Shown one piece after another: positions 42,633 through 51,603 of a stretch of 64,000 nt of DNA. The position numbers and the translations under genes were made by a program. The stretch covers positions 496,001 through 560,000 of the forward strand of contig CAWACP010000006.1 of NCBI GenBank assembly GCA_963780655.1, read 5' to 3'. This stretch comes from CAWACP01 sp963780655 (GTDB lineage: Bacteria > Acidobacteriota > Terriglobia > Bryobacterales > Bryobacteraceae). Under the pieces are notes generated by a model, which worked only from the letters and a program-made list of their open reading frames with translations, was not told the origin of the DNA and ran no database searches. Each line of letters starts with the position of its first letter. Position 1 is the first letter of the stretch.

Positions 42633-43478
42633 ATGTCAATGCGATTACTTACTTCGCTCGCGCTCGGCGTTCCGGCGGCAATCTTCCTTCTCACTTCCTG
42701 CAGTTCCGGGCCGTCCGCGGCGCAGCCGGGCACCCCGGCCTTCTATCACGGGGCGGCAATCGAGACCTGGAAGAGCGGCGATTACCTGAAGACCATCGAC
42801 AACCTGGCCAACCTCACAGGTTCGGACAACGAGTTTACGGAAAAGGCTCGCCCCTGGGCGATCGTGACCACCGCCGGAATCGCCCGCGGCTATACGGATC
42901 TGGCCGATGCATACGAGCTCGGCATGAAGAATAACCGCGCCAACGCCGGCGACATGCGCCGGCAAATCAGCGCATACCGCGCGGGCGCCAACAGCGCCAT
43001 CATGCAGCTTGCGGAGACATGGCAGAAGTTCACCGCGGTGAACAAGCAGCAGCCTGTCCAGTACGTCTTCCCCTGGCCGCCGGCCGGCAATCCCTCCACG
43101 CCGTCGCAACTTGCCCTCATCCAGAAAGGCAACCCCGCGGGCCTCAGCCAGGGCGCGCTGGTGGAGACGGCGATGCTGCAGCGGGGCGTCGTCCTCACCA
43201 CGGCGCGATCCACGGGATCGGGCGAGGACACCGCGAAAGCACAGGCGCTGTTCCAGAACCCCACTCCTACCATCGCCGACGCCGATTTCGAGACCGGCAT
43301 GGCGCAGTGCATGTTCGATCTCGCGGCGGTGTACGGTCCCATGAAGCTCGATCTGCCGATCCGTCGTGACATGCTCTACAACTTCGCTCTCGATGCGGTG
43401 AAGCGGCACCCGGATAAGAAGGACGCAACGGCGCTGGCCGACAAAATCCAGAAGGCGATGAAGAAAAAGACCGCCTGA
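42633..43478 (+). CDS. Lipoprotein of unknown function
   Basis: 281 residues with a lipoprotein signal (LLTSC, Cys about 23). The mature part is mostly helical, with 'IARGYTDLADAYELGMKNN', 'FPWPPAGNPSTPSQLALIQK' and 'ETAMLQRGVVLTTARSTGSG'. No domain is recognised. ACGGGAG lies 7 bases before the ATG. The gene and about 25 bases of its upstream region are duplicated at 43.7-44.5 kb as a decayed copy. Confidence 0.8.
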   Translation: MSMRLLTSLALGVPAAIFLLTSCSSGPSAAQPGTPAFYHGAAIETWKSGDYLKTIDNLANLTGSDNEFTEKARPWAIVTTAGIARGYTDLADAYELGMKNNRANAGDMRRQISAYRAGANSAIMQLAETWQKFTAVNKQQPVQYVFPWPPAGNPSTPSQLALIQKGNPAGLSQGALVETAMLQRGVVLTTARSTGSGEDTAKAQALFQNPTPTIADADFETGMAQCMFDLAAVYGPMKLDLPIRRDMLYNFALDAVKRHPDKKDATALADKIQKAMKKKTA

Positions 43479-43721
43479 CCGCATCGCAGAGCAGGCATTT
43501 CCGCGGGCAGCACGCCGAGGGAGTGCAGCTCCGCTGAGGTCCCACCCCGGCTTACATTCGGGCGCGGATCAGGGTCCCGCCTGCTTGTTCCATGGCCGCT
43601 GAGAAATCGACATTCTCGTGGACGCACAATCAGGCCACGCGGAATAGACGCGGGATGCGCCACAGCGCGGGACGATGCCGTGGGATGTGCGGTAACGGTT
43701 GTGTTCCTACGGGAGCGGACC

Positions 43722-44481
43722 ATGTCAACGCGATTGTTCACCCCGCCGGCGCTTTGCGACGCAGCGGCACATTTGCCGCTCACTACATGCGTTTCGGACC
43801 GGCTCGCTCGAACCCGGCACTGCCGGTTTCTATCACGCCGCCGCCGTTGAGACCTGTAAGAGCGGCGATTACCTGAAGACGCTGAACGCCGGGATTGCCC
43901 GCGGCTACGATGATCTGGCGGAGGCGTGGGAAGCGGGCATGAGGAGCAATCCGGCGGGAAGGAGCGACATGCGCCGGCAGATTGGTACATATCGCGCGAA
44001 CGCCGACAGCGCCCTCATGGCGCTCGCCGAAACATGGCAGAAGTTCGCCGCGGCGAACAAGCAGCAGGAGATTCAGCTCGCCTTCCCGTGGCCGGCGGGC
44101 AACCCCTCGACGCCATCGCAACTGGTGCTCGTCCGCGAAGGCTCGGGCCTCAACCAAGGCACGCTGGTGGAGGGCGCTATGCTGCAGCGCGGCGTCGTGC
44201 TTGCCGTGGCGCAGTCCACCTGATCGGGCGAGGATCCCGCCAGAGCGCAGACCCTGTTCCAGCAGCCGCTGCCCACCGTTTCCGCGGCCGATTTCGAAAC
44301 CGGCATCGCGGAGTGCATGTTCGAACTGGCGGCGCTGTGCGAACCCAACAAGCTCGATTTGCCGCACCGGCGCGACATGCTCTACAACTGCGCGCTCGAG
44401 GCGGCAAAGCGGCACCCGGAGAACCGCGATGCCGCCGAGCTGGCCGAGAAGATCCTGAAGGCTGTCAAGAACGCCGCCTGA
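43722..44481 (+). pseudogene. Decayed tandem copy of the lipoprotein gene
   Basis: It has the same upstream sequence and ATG context as the gene at 42633 (GGTTGTGTTCCTACGGGAGC before the start), then a frameshift within the first 30 codons. There is an in-frame deletion of about 25 codons (the 'DNLANLTGSDNEF' region is missing) and a TGA at 44221-44223 where the intact copy has GGA. After the stop the frame continues with clear homology (FETGIAECMFELAALC; HRRDMLYNCALEAAKRHP) to 44481. Confidence 0.88.
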
Positions 44482-44490
44482 CGCTGACAC

Positions 44491-46233
44491 TCATCCCTGA
44501 CCGGTGGTGATCGCGGCATTCTGAGGCGCTGCTCCCGTGCCCTGCAGCAGCGTCACGATCTTCTCGAACAGCCGCGACCTGACCTCCTGCCGGTGCGGCG
44601 CGCGCGTGATGTAATGCACCACCACGTCCAGACCGGTAGCCGAGGGGCGCAATTCCATGGATGCCCGGGCCGAGAAAGCGCGTACGCCGAACTGGTTTGT
44701 TACTCGCTCCCAGTCCTGCTCGGCCCCACGGGCGTCGGGCGCGGTTTCCGCATCCACCAGATCGCGAATCTGCGCGGCATGGCGATACGGATCGCCCGAC
44801 TGCGGCAGCGAAACCTGCAGGTTGTCCCACAGCCATTGCCCCTGCGTCGAAAAGTTGAAGTAGTGCCCCTCAATGGCGTAGCTGTTTACGAAGGAAACGT
44901 GGCGCCCGGTGGGATGGCCGGCCCCTGCCTGATTGCCCATTTCGAGCAGCACCGTTTTCAGAACCCCGATCTCGATCACTTCGCCGCTCACGCCTTCGAT
45001 TTCCACCCAGTCTCCGGGGCGCACGCCGTTCCTGCCCAGCAGTGCGAACCAGCCGAAAAACGAAACGATGAAATCCTTCAGAACCACGGTGAGGCCCGCG
45101 GTTACCAGTCCGATCATTGTAGTGAGCTGCGTGGGCGGGCCGAACAGCAGCAGCAGGATGCTGATCATTCCGGCCAGCTGCACGCCAATGATGCAGATGG
45201 TACGGAGCTGATGAGCGCGCCTGGGGTCCACTTTGCGCGCGAATGCCTGGCGGATAGCCGTGTCCACGACAATGACCGCCAGCAGCACGGCGAAAATCAC
45301 CGCCAGCGACCGAAGCAGAGTTTGCAGAGCGCCGCGGACGCGCGCGTCCAGCACGGCGGACCAGCGCTTATACACCGTGTCCAGTTGCTGGATATCCTGT
45401 ATTCGGCGATCCAGCTCGGCCATGGTTTTCCTCGCGGACGCCAGCCCCTGCAGCCTGGCCAGAGCGGCCTTCCGATCCTGATCGGCCGGCGCAGCGGCGC
45501 TCTGGGCGGCCTCCAGCGCGTTGTGCCGGTTCGAGAGGTCGCGGGCCTTCGCGGCAGCCTCCCTTTCGGCGGCGCTCACGTCCTGCTGACGGCGGCGAAG
45601 ACCGATCCACGACTGAGCTTGTTCCACCACCGTGTTCGCGTTTCCGGCAAACACAACTTTCGGCATGGTGGTCTCATGCTCGTCCGCCTGATGCTGTTCG
45701 AGCGCCTTCTGCACAGTCGCGCGCGCATCGCCGCCGGCGCGCGCAAGGTCCTGCTGGCTGTCCTCCAGATCATCCTGGTCGAGCGCGAGCTGCGCCTGGG
45801 CGAGTTCCAAATCATCGGACGGAGTGGAATCGCTCGCCGATGCCTTTGTCAGGGCAGCGACGCGCGCCGTGTCCGCGGCTACCCGGGCCTTCACGGCCTC
45901 CACTCGCGCCGCAAGCTGCCGGAATGGCCCGCTCGAGGGAGGCTGGGCAAACGCCGCGACGCGCAACGCGGTGTCGAAAGCCTGATCGAGCTCGTGATCG
46001 GCCAGGCGCAGGGCTTCCCGCGCCAGATCCTGTTCCTGCGCGCTGTCCACCGTAGAGGCGAGATCGTGCGCGCGGCGAAGCAGGCTGTCATCGACGACGG
46101 ACGCGGCCGGTCCGGTCTTCACCGGTTGCAGGGGACCCGGGTTCGCCGGCGCCGTCAAGTAGATTCCGGCGAGGCAGGCGCCCAGAAGAAGAGCCGCGGC
46201 GGCCACCGGCGCCCATCGGCGCAAACGCCTCAT
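44491..46233 (-). CDS. Mechanosensitive ion channel (MscS family) with long coiled-coil N-terminus
   Basis: 580 residues. After an N-terminal hydrophobic segment (VAAAALLLGACLAG), residues 40-300 form a long periplasmic helical coiled coil (AREALRLADHELDQAF; ALAKLTKASAS-like). Membrane spans from about 315 to 420 follow. The MscS pore-lining helix and beta domain include 'GLVTAGLTVVLKDFIVSFFG', 'NGVRPGDWVEIEGVSGEVIE' and 'HVSFVNSYAIEGHYFNFS'. The channel opens on membrane tension and protects against osmotic downshift. It stands 60 bases from the divergent sugar transporter gene. Confidence 0.9.
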   Translation of the reverse strand: MRRLRRWAPVAAAALLLGACLAGIYLTAPANPGPLQPVKTGPAASVVDDSLLRRAHDLASTVDSAQEQDLAREALRLADHELDQAFDTALRVAAFAQPPSSGPFRQLAARVEAVKARVAADTARVAALTKASASDSTPSDDLELAQAQLALDQDDLEDSQQDLARAGGDARATVQKALEQHQADEHETTMPKVVFAGNANTVVEQAQSWIGLRRRQQDVSAAEREAAAKARDLSNRHNALEAAQSAAAPADQDRKAALARLQGLASARKTMAELDRRIQDIQQLDTVYKRWSAVLDARVRGALQTLLRSLAVIFAVLLAVIVVDTAIRQAFARKVDPRRAHQLRTICIIGVQLAGMISILLLLFGPPTQLTTMIGLVTAGLTVVLKDFIVSFFGWFALLGRNGVRPGDWVEIEGVSGEVIEIGVLKTVLLEMGNQAGAGHPTGRHVSFVNSYAIEGHYFNFSTQGQWLWDNLQVSLPQSGDPYRHAAQIRDLVDAETAPDARGAEQDWERVTNQFGVRAFSARASMELRPSATGLDVVVHYITRAPHRQEVRSRLFEKIVTLLQGTGAAPQNAAITTGQG

Positions 46234-46293
46234 GTATCGAGGATAGCCCGGGGCCGCGCATGGTAGAATCGCGCTTCCAGGTCACGACGCGTT

Positions 46294-47376
46294 ATGATTC
46301 TGCCCACCACTTACCTGACCGCGCTCCTGTTAACCGTGCTGACGATGCTCTGCTGGGGATCGTGGGCCAATACGTTCAAGCTCGCCGGAGGCAAGTGGCG
46401 GTTCGAGCTGTTTTATTACGATTACTCGCTGGGCGTCCTGGTCACATCGCTGCTGATTGCGTTCACATTCGGCGCGCTCGGTCCCGACCTGTCGTTCATG
46501 GACAACTTCCTCATCGCCGGCAAGCTGAAGATTGCCTATGGGCTGGCCGGCGGCCTGGTGTTCAACCTCGCCAATATTCTGCTGGTGGCCGCTATCTCGG
46601 TTGCCGGCCTCGCAGTGGCGTTTCCGGTGGGCATTGGCATCGCGCTGGTGGTTGGCGTTGTCTGGAATTACGTACTGGACCCGCAGGGCAATCCGGTGTT
46701 CCTGTTTTCCGGCGTCGCGCTGGTGATGGTGGCCATCATTCTGGATGCGCTGGCCTACGCGTATCATGCGCGCACGCACAAGCCGCCCGTGGACGAAGTG
46801 CCTGTGCCGGTCCCGGGCCAGCCCGTGCGGCGAGGACCGGTAAAACCGGCGGCGCGATCCGCCCGTCCGATGAAGGGCATTATTCTCAGCGTGGTCAGCG
46901 GTATTCTCATGGGGTCGTTTTACCCGCTGGTGCAGATGGGCAAGGCCGGCGAGAACGGCCTGGGGCCGTACGCCATCGGCGTTGTGTTTGCCGCGGGCGT
47001 GTTCGTCTCCACCTTCGTCTACAACGTCTACTTCCTGAACCTGCCCGTGCAGGGACCGCCCATCGAGATGTGGCAATACTTCCGGGGCACGAAGAAGCAG
47101 CACATTCTGGGCATCGTTGGCGGCGCCATCTGGGCGGTGGGCGCCATCTCGAACTTTGTCGCGGCCAGCGCGCCCAAAGAGGTGCAGGTTGGCCCGGCTA
47201 TCAGCTATGCGCTCGGCCAGGGCGCCACGCTGGTCAGCGCGTTGTGGGGACTGTTGGTGTGGAAGGAATTCGCCGGGGCCGAGCCGGGCGTGCGCCGTCT
47301 TCTTGCAGCGATGCTGCTGTTCTTCATCGGCGGCCTCACGCTGTGCTCCCTTGCCCCGTTGTACGCGCACCGATAA
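46294..47376 (+). CDS. GRP/DMT-type sugar transporter
   Basis: 360 residues with ten predicted spans in two five-span halves. 'TMLCWGSWANTFKLAGGKWR' at the N-terminus and 'IPVGIGIALVVG'-type repeats (here FPVGIGIALVVGVVWNY) are as in glucose/ribose porters and RhaT-like carriers of the DMT superfamily. A charged cytoplasmic loop (about 160-190) separates the halves. The substrate is unknown. The 3' end overlaps the convergent kinase gene by 41 bases. Confidence 0.85.
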   Translation: MILPTTYLTALLLTVLTMLCWGSWANTFKLAGGKWRFELFYYDYSLGVLVTSLLIAFTFGALGPDLSFMDNFLIAGKLKIAYGLAGGLVFNLANILLVAAISVAGLAVAFPVGIGIALVVGVVWNYVLDPQGNPVFLFSGVALVMVAIILDALAYAYHARTHKPPVDEVPVPVPGQPVRRGPVKPAARSARPMKGIILSVVSGILMGSFYPLVQMGKAGENGLGPYAIGVVFAAGVFVSTFVYNVYFLNLPVQGPPIEMWQYFRGTKKQHILGIVGGAIWAVGAISNFVAASAPKEVQVGPAISYALGQGATLVSALWGLLVWKEFAGAEPGVRRLLAAMLLFFIGGLTLCSLAPLYAHR

Positions 47377-48370
47377 GCCGGGTGCTCCGTTTTCGCTCTG
47401 AGACGATCCGGAGCGCTTCGTCAAATCGCGTTCTCCGCATATTCTGCAGAAGCTGTTCCCAATGAACCATGCCATAGAGGATCTTCGTATCGCTGTCCGC
47501 AAGATTGACCTCGCCCGCCCAGATCCGCCGATGAAAGTCTCTGAACGAGGGAAGGCCGTCACTCTGGGTTATCGGTTTGCCCGCTGATCCCAGCAAAAGG
47601 AAAACCGCGGCGTAGAACATGTGCAGCACCTGACGCATTAAGAAGAATCGCGCGCGCTGGTACTCGTCCGGCCCCTGGCCAAAATACTGCTCGAGGTAAG
47701 TCCATTCGTCAGCCTCGCTGGTAACCACGAAGTTCGCGGCGACCCCGAGGTCGAAGTAGCGGTCGTTCACGAAAGCAGCTTCCCAACCCACCAGCCATAC
47801 GCGTTGGCCGTCGAACAGGATGTTCTTCGGCTTCAGGTCCATGTGGCACGACACCATATCCGAATCGAGGCGCGGGTAAGCGGCGCACAGTTGTTCGTAG
47901 CGGGTAAAGACTTCCTCGATTTCGCCCGTTGGCAGCAGATCTGCCTTGCGGAATCTCCAGATGAAACCGTTGTGCGCCGTGACGTAGTTGAACTCTTTGG
48001 GAAATGGCGGCAGCCCATGGAGTCTTCGCAGCGTGCCGGGAAGCTGAACCAGCGCCTGCGTTGCCGGAAATGGCACGGCTTCCACAAAATCGGTAATGGA
48101 AATTCCATCTTCGGTGCTGCTGCATCGGACGCAGGGCGCAAGCCCCGCTTCCGCGGCGCCGCTCATGCATGCGAAGATGCGGCGGGGATCCTTCCTTTCA
48201 TCGATGCGCGTCATGATGCGCAGCAGGTATGGAGATCCCTCGACGACGATCCGAAAAACAAGGTCCGAGCTGAGACCCTGGGTCATCCTGCGAATATCTT
48301 CGATAGCCGTTGCGGCGAAAGCTTCGTGCAGGCCTCGAGTTACCGCAGCGGTCTTTTCGTGCGGGATCAT
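47336..48370 (-). CDS. APH/choline-kinase-like phosphotransferase lacking the DFG-type Asp
   Basis: 344 residues, kinase-like APH fold. The N-lobe glycine-rich and lysine region is 'GLSSDLVFRIVVEGSPYLLR'. The catalytic loop 'SCHMDLKPKNILFD' has H176, D178 and N183. The metal-binding Asp of the following 'I-D-W-E' element is Gly195 (LVGWEAAF), although 'NDRYFDLG' after it is normal. It may use other metal ligands or be inactive. Likely substrates in the family are choline, homoserine, ethanolamine or a small alcohol; none can be chosen here. It lies about 90 bases from the left end of the IS element. Confidence 0.82.
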   Translation of the reverse strand: MIPHEKTAAVTRGLHEAFAATAIEDIRRMTQGLSSDLVFRIVVEGSPYLLRIMTRIDERKDPRRIFACMSGAAEAGLAPCVRCSSTEDGISITDFVEAVPFPATQALVQLPGTLRRLHGLPPFPKEFNYVTAHNGFIWRFRKADLLPTGEIEEVFTRYEQLCAAYPRLDSDMVSCHMDLKPKNILFDGQRVWLVGWEAAFVNDRYFDLGVAANFVVTSEADEWTYLEQYFGQGPDEYQRARFFLMRQVLHMFYAAVFLLLGSAGKPITQSDGLPSFRDFHRRIWAGEVNLADSDTKILYGMVHWEQLLQNMRRTRFDEALRIVSERKRSTRLIGARTTGQGSTA

Positions 48371-48461
48371 TCCTCAGCGATGTTACTCGAAGCTCAGGCC
48401 GGAAACCAGTCTTAAGGGTGGCTTCGCTGCGCCTCGATATCGTTTAGTTTCTGCTCGTTAG

Positions 48462-50484
48462 CCGAAGTTCGTCACCATCCTGCGAGATTTGGTCGATTTT
48501 CGGTCAGGGCGGGGGCAACTATCTTTGCCTGCAACGGCCAGTTCTCAGAAGTCGATGTAGTGTAGACCAACCCTCTTGAAGGGATTCCGATCTCATGACA
48601 AGATCGGGCGAGAATGTTTCTGCGCCCGAACCTCCGAACAAAGGACGGCAAGGACCACAGCTACTGGTCGCTGGTGGAGACGGTGCGCACTCCGGATGGC
48701 CCGCGCCAGCGAACGCTGTGCTATCTCGGCGAGCTGAACAGTTCCGCGCAGGCGCGCTGGCTGAAGACCATTGAAGTCTTCAACGAGCAGGGCGAGGCTG
48801 AGCAACTGAAGCTGTTCCCGTCGCAGGTGGAACCTCCGGCGGATGATCCGCAGGTGGCGCGCGTGCTGCTGAACAAGGTGCGGCTGGAGCGCACGCGGCA
48901 CTTCGGCTCCTGCTGGCTCGGTCTGCAGTTATGGAAGCGTCTCGGACTGGACCGCTTTTTCGAAGAGGCTGTGGATGAGCAGGAAGCGGACGTGCCGTGG
49001 TCGCGCGTGGCCGCGGTGCTGGCCATCAACCGGCTTTGCGCGCCGGGCAGTGAGCTGGCCATTGAAGAGCGCTGGTATCCGTCGACAGCGCTTGACGATC
49101 TGTTGGGCATCGCGGAAGGCAGGATCAACGATACGCGGCTGTACCGTTGCCTGGACCGGATACTGCCGCACAAGACGCAACTGGAGCAGCATCTCAAGCA
49201 ACGCTACGGAGAGTTGTTCGGGGCCGAGTTCGACGTGCTGCTCTACGATCTGACGAGCACTTATGTGGAAGGGGCGGCGGAGAAGAACCCGATGATGCGC
49301 CGCGGCTACTCGCGCGATCATCGTCCCGACTGCGAACAGATGGTGATCGCGCTGATCGTCAACAGCGAAGGCTTCCCGTTCAGCTATGAGACCTTCGACG
49401 GCAACCGCGCCGACGTGTCCACCATGGAAACGATTCTGCGCATGGTGGAGCGCAAGTACGGGAAAGCCCGGCGGATCTGGGTCTTCGATCGCGGCATCGT
49501 GAGCGAGGAGAATCTGGCGGCCATCCGCAAGCGCGCCGGCCAGTACCTGGTGGGCACGCCGCGCAGCCAGATGAAGCAATTCGAAGAAGAGTTGCTGAAG
49601 GACGACTGGATGCAGGTGCGGCCCGAAGTGGAAGTGAAGAAAGTCGCGATTCCGCAAGGCGAGGAGAGCTACATCCTGTGCCGCACCAGCGGCCGCAAGG
49701 AGAAAGAGAAGGCCATTCGCAACCGCTTTTCCGCGCGCATGGAAGACGCGCTGAAGCGTCTGGCCGCCAGCATCGAGAAGGGCCGGTTGAAGGACCGCAA
49801 CAAAATGGAGCGGCGACTGGGGCGCATTCAGGCCAGCCATCCGCAGGTGAACGATCTTTACGATGTAGCGCTGCGCGACAAGCCGGAAGGCGTTCGCCTG
49901 CAGTGGTCCATCAAGGAAGATCGCAAAGCCTGGCGTGGATTGCGGGAAGGCGCCTATATGCTGCGCACCAATCTGCAGGCCGGCACCGCCGAAGAGCTGT
50001 GGTCACGGTACATGCAGTTGACCGAGGCCGAGGCCTCGTTCCGCGCGCTGAAGAGCGAGTTGTCGATCCGCCCGCTGTTCCATCAACTCGAGTCGCGCGT
50101 CAAGGCGCACGTGCTGGTGGCCTTCCTCGGCTATGCCCTGTGGGTCACGCTCAAGCATCTGCTGAAGCGCCGCGCCGCGATCGTTCCCCAGCCAACGGCC
50201 AGCGGGGTGAACAACGCTCAGCCATTATCGGCGATGAAGGCGCTTACTCTGCTTTCTACCCTGCAAAGCGCCGATATCGTTCTGCCCACCACCGACGGCC
50301 GCGAGATCCGCCTGCGCCGTATTACCGAACCCACCGCCGAGCAGAAATCACTGCTCGATCAGCTCGGTCTCACGCTCCCGGACCACTTCGAACTCAATCG
50401 CAAATGTAGTGTAGACTCGGCGATTGCCTGAACTGATTCTGAAGGACTTAACCCAATTCTGACCCCTCTCGTGACGAACTTCGG
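48462..50484 (+). mobile_element. Complete IS1634-type insertion sequence with terminal repeats
   Basis: 2023 bases. Perfect 14-base terminal inverted repeats, CCGAAGTTCGTCAC at 48462-48475 and its complement at 50471-50484. The outer flanks carry TTAG on both sides (48458-48461 and 50485-50488), a likely 4-base target duplication. One long transposase gene is inside. TGTAGTGTAGAC occurs near both ends (48555-48566 and 50405-50416). Confidence 0.9.
48614..50431 (+). CDS. IS1634-family (IS4 superfamily, DDE) transposase
   Basis: 605 residues. 'HSYWSLVETVRTPDGPRQRT' with 'LCYLGELN' is the typical IS1634 N-terminus. 'FDVLLYDLTSTYVEG' carries the first Asp, 'IWVFDRGIVSEENLAAI' the second, and 'EAEASFRALKSELSIRPLFH' the Y-(2)R-(3)E-(6)K-type block with the Glu. 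It is full length and uninterrupted, so the element is potentially active. Confidence 0.95.
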   Translation: MFLRPNLRTKDGKDHSYWSLVETVRTPDGPRQRTLCYLGELNSSAQARWLKTIEVFNEQGEAEQLKLFPSQVEPPADDPQVARVLLNKVRLERTRHFGSCWLGLQLWKRLGLDRFFEEAVDEQEADVPWSRVAAVLAINRLCAPGSELAIEERWYPSTALDDLLGIAEGRINDTRLYRCLDRILPHKTQLEQHLKQRYGELFGAEFDVLLYDLTSTYVEGAAEKNPMMRRGYSRDHRPDCEQMVIALIVNSEGFPFSYETFDGNRADVSTMETILRMVERKYGKARRIWVFDRGIVSEENLAAIRKRAGQYLVGTPRSQMKQFEEELLKDDWMQVRPEVEVKKVAIPQGEESYILCRTSGRKEKEKAIRNRFSARMEDALKRLAASIEKGRLKDRNKMERRLGRIQASHPQVNDLYDVALRDKPEGVRLQWSIKEDRKAWRGLREGAYMLRTNLQAGTAEELWSRYMQLTEAEASFRALKSELSIRPLFHQLESRVKAHVLVAFLGYALWVTLKHLLKRRAAIVPQPTASGVNNAQPLSAMKALTLLSTLQSADIVLPTTDGREIRLRRITEPTAEQKSLLDQLGLTLPDHFELNRKCSVDSAIA

Positions 50485-50611
50485 TTAGACTTCCCCCTGG
50501 AACGGTTGTTATGCTGAAATCGGCGATTGTCCTGCTACACGATCCGAGAATCGTCGGAGGCCGCGAAGAATCCCAGGCGCCCCGCTTCCGAATCCAACAG
50601 CGGTACGTTCT

Positions 50612-51382
50612 CTACTTCTTTGCAACATCACGGGCAAGCTGGTGGTGCGATTCGTAGGACATGTCCAGTCTTGCATCGATGCTCCGATAACACGCCGCCG
50701 TCGTGGGCTTGTGCAGCGCTTCAGCCCACAGATTACGGGCTTCGGAGGGCTTCATCTCGTTGTAGTTCTGAGCGATGGTGAAGAGCCGGTCAGACGCTTC
50801 CGATGTGAGACTGGTTGTGGTCAGCGTTGTGATTGCGCCGTTCCATACACCCTGTTCCCGCCACTCATGAGCTTCCGAGATTGTCAGACAAGCGAGATCG
50901 GGAGATGCCACATACAGACCCTTTTCCTCCGGGTTATCGTAAACGAACTCCTCCGTCCGCACACCAAACATGGTGCCTTGATGCACGAGTTTGGAACCGC
51001 TGAATACCCTGGAACATGTTGTCTGCGTACGGAGAAGATTTTGCTGATTTACGTCCTCATTGCCCGGAAATGTAGAACGGGCCAGTGTGCAGGAATTGAA
51101 TGTGGTTTTCGCCAATTCAGTAAAGGATGCACCGGCTTCGCAGGCTCCTCTGCCCGGCACATTGTACGTTTCGCTCTTGGCGTGCGAGCCGTCCTGACGT
51201 TGGACGAAGGTGCGCTGAATATTCTGCACCTCGCCCTGTGTGCCCTGAATGGACATGATCTGCGTCAGCGTGAATTGTGGCAGCGGTTTGCCGAGCGCCG
51301 GTGTTGCCCACATTCTCGCTGTGTAGAATGCAGAGGTTCCCAATACCAGCAACCCTGGAACGATGGCCAGTTGTTTCGTAAT
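50612..51382 (-). CDS. Secreted or anchored protein of unknown function
   Basis: About 256 residues. A hydrophobic leader (LAIVPGLLVLGTSAFYTARM) is followed by a soluble domain with conserved-looking Cys pairs ('GRGACEAGASF', 'TFNSCTLARS') and no known motif. The start is odd. AAAGG sits 5 bases before an in-frame ATT (51382), where ATG would be expected; otherwise TTG at 51352 is the nearest start. The frame is open further upstream, into the MITE-like repeat, which is probably chance. It lies 127 bases from the right end of the IS. Confidence 0.6.
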   Translation of the reverse strand: MTKQLAIVPGLLVLGTSAFYTARMWATPALGKPLPQFTLTQIMSIQGTQGEVQNIQRTFVQRQDGSHAKSETYNVPGRGACEAGASFTELAKTTFNSCTLARSTFPGNEDVNQQNLLRTQTTCSRVFSGSKLVHQGTMFGVRTEEFVYDNPEEKGLYVASPDLACLTISEAHEWREQGVWNGAITTLTTTSLTSEASDRLFTIAQNYNEMKPSEARNLWAEALHKPTTAACYRSIDARLDMSYESHHQLARDVAKK

Positions 51383-51434
51383 GGTCGCCTTTCCCTCTCC
51401 TGTCCCCGGGCAGCGCGAGCTAAAGCTCGCACCA

Positions 51435-51585
51435 GCACGCTGAAGACGCTGCTGAAAAAGTAAGTTCACAGGCCGAAGGCCTGTTCCACAATGGCTGTAA
51501 GCCATTGAACTGGTGTTGTGGAACAGGCGTTTTCGCCTGTCCTTGGCAGCGTTGACTTACTTTTTCAGCACCGTCTGAAGCGTGC
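51435..51585. repeat. MITE-like element with about 32-base terminal inverted repeats
   Basis: The ends match when inverted: GCACGCTGAAGACGCTGCTG on the left; on the right the complement reads GCACGCTTCAGACGGTGCTG. Both continue AAAAAGTAAGT. The interior contains CAGGCC-GAA-GGCCTG, AATGGCT-GTA-AGCCATT and ACAGGCG-TTTT-CGCCTGT hairpins. The related element is at 27214-27356. Confidence 0.8.
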
Positions 51586-51603
51586 GCCACAAACACACGC
51601 ATC

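Noticed and set aside
44593..46266. A 557-codon open frame antisense to the MscS gene
   Set aside because: Composition (His/Arg/Gln-rich) is that of a GC-rich shadow frame; the minus-strand MscS has clear domains.
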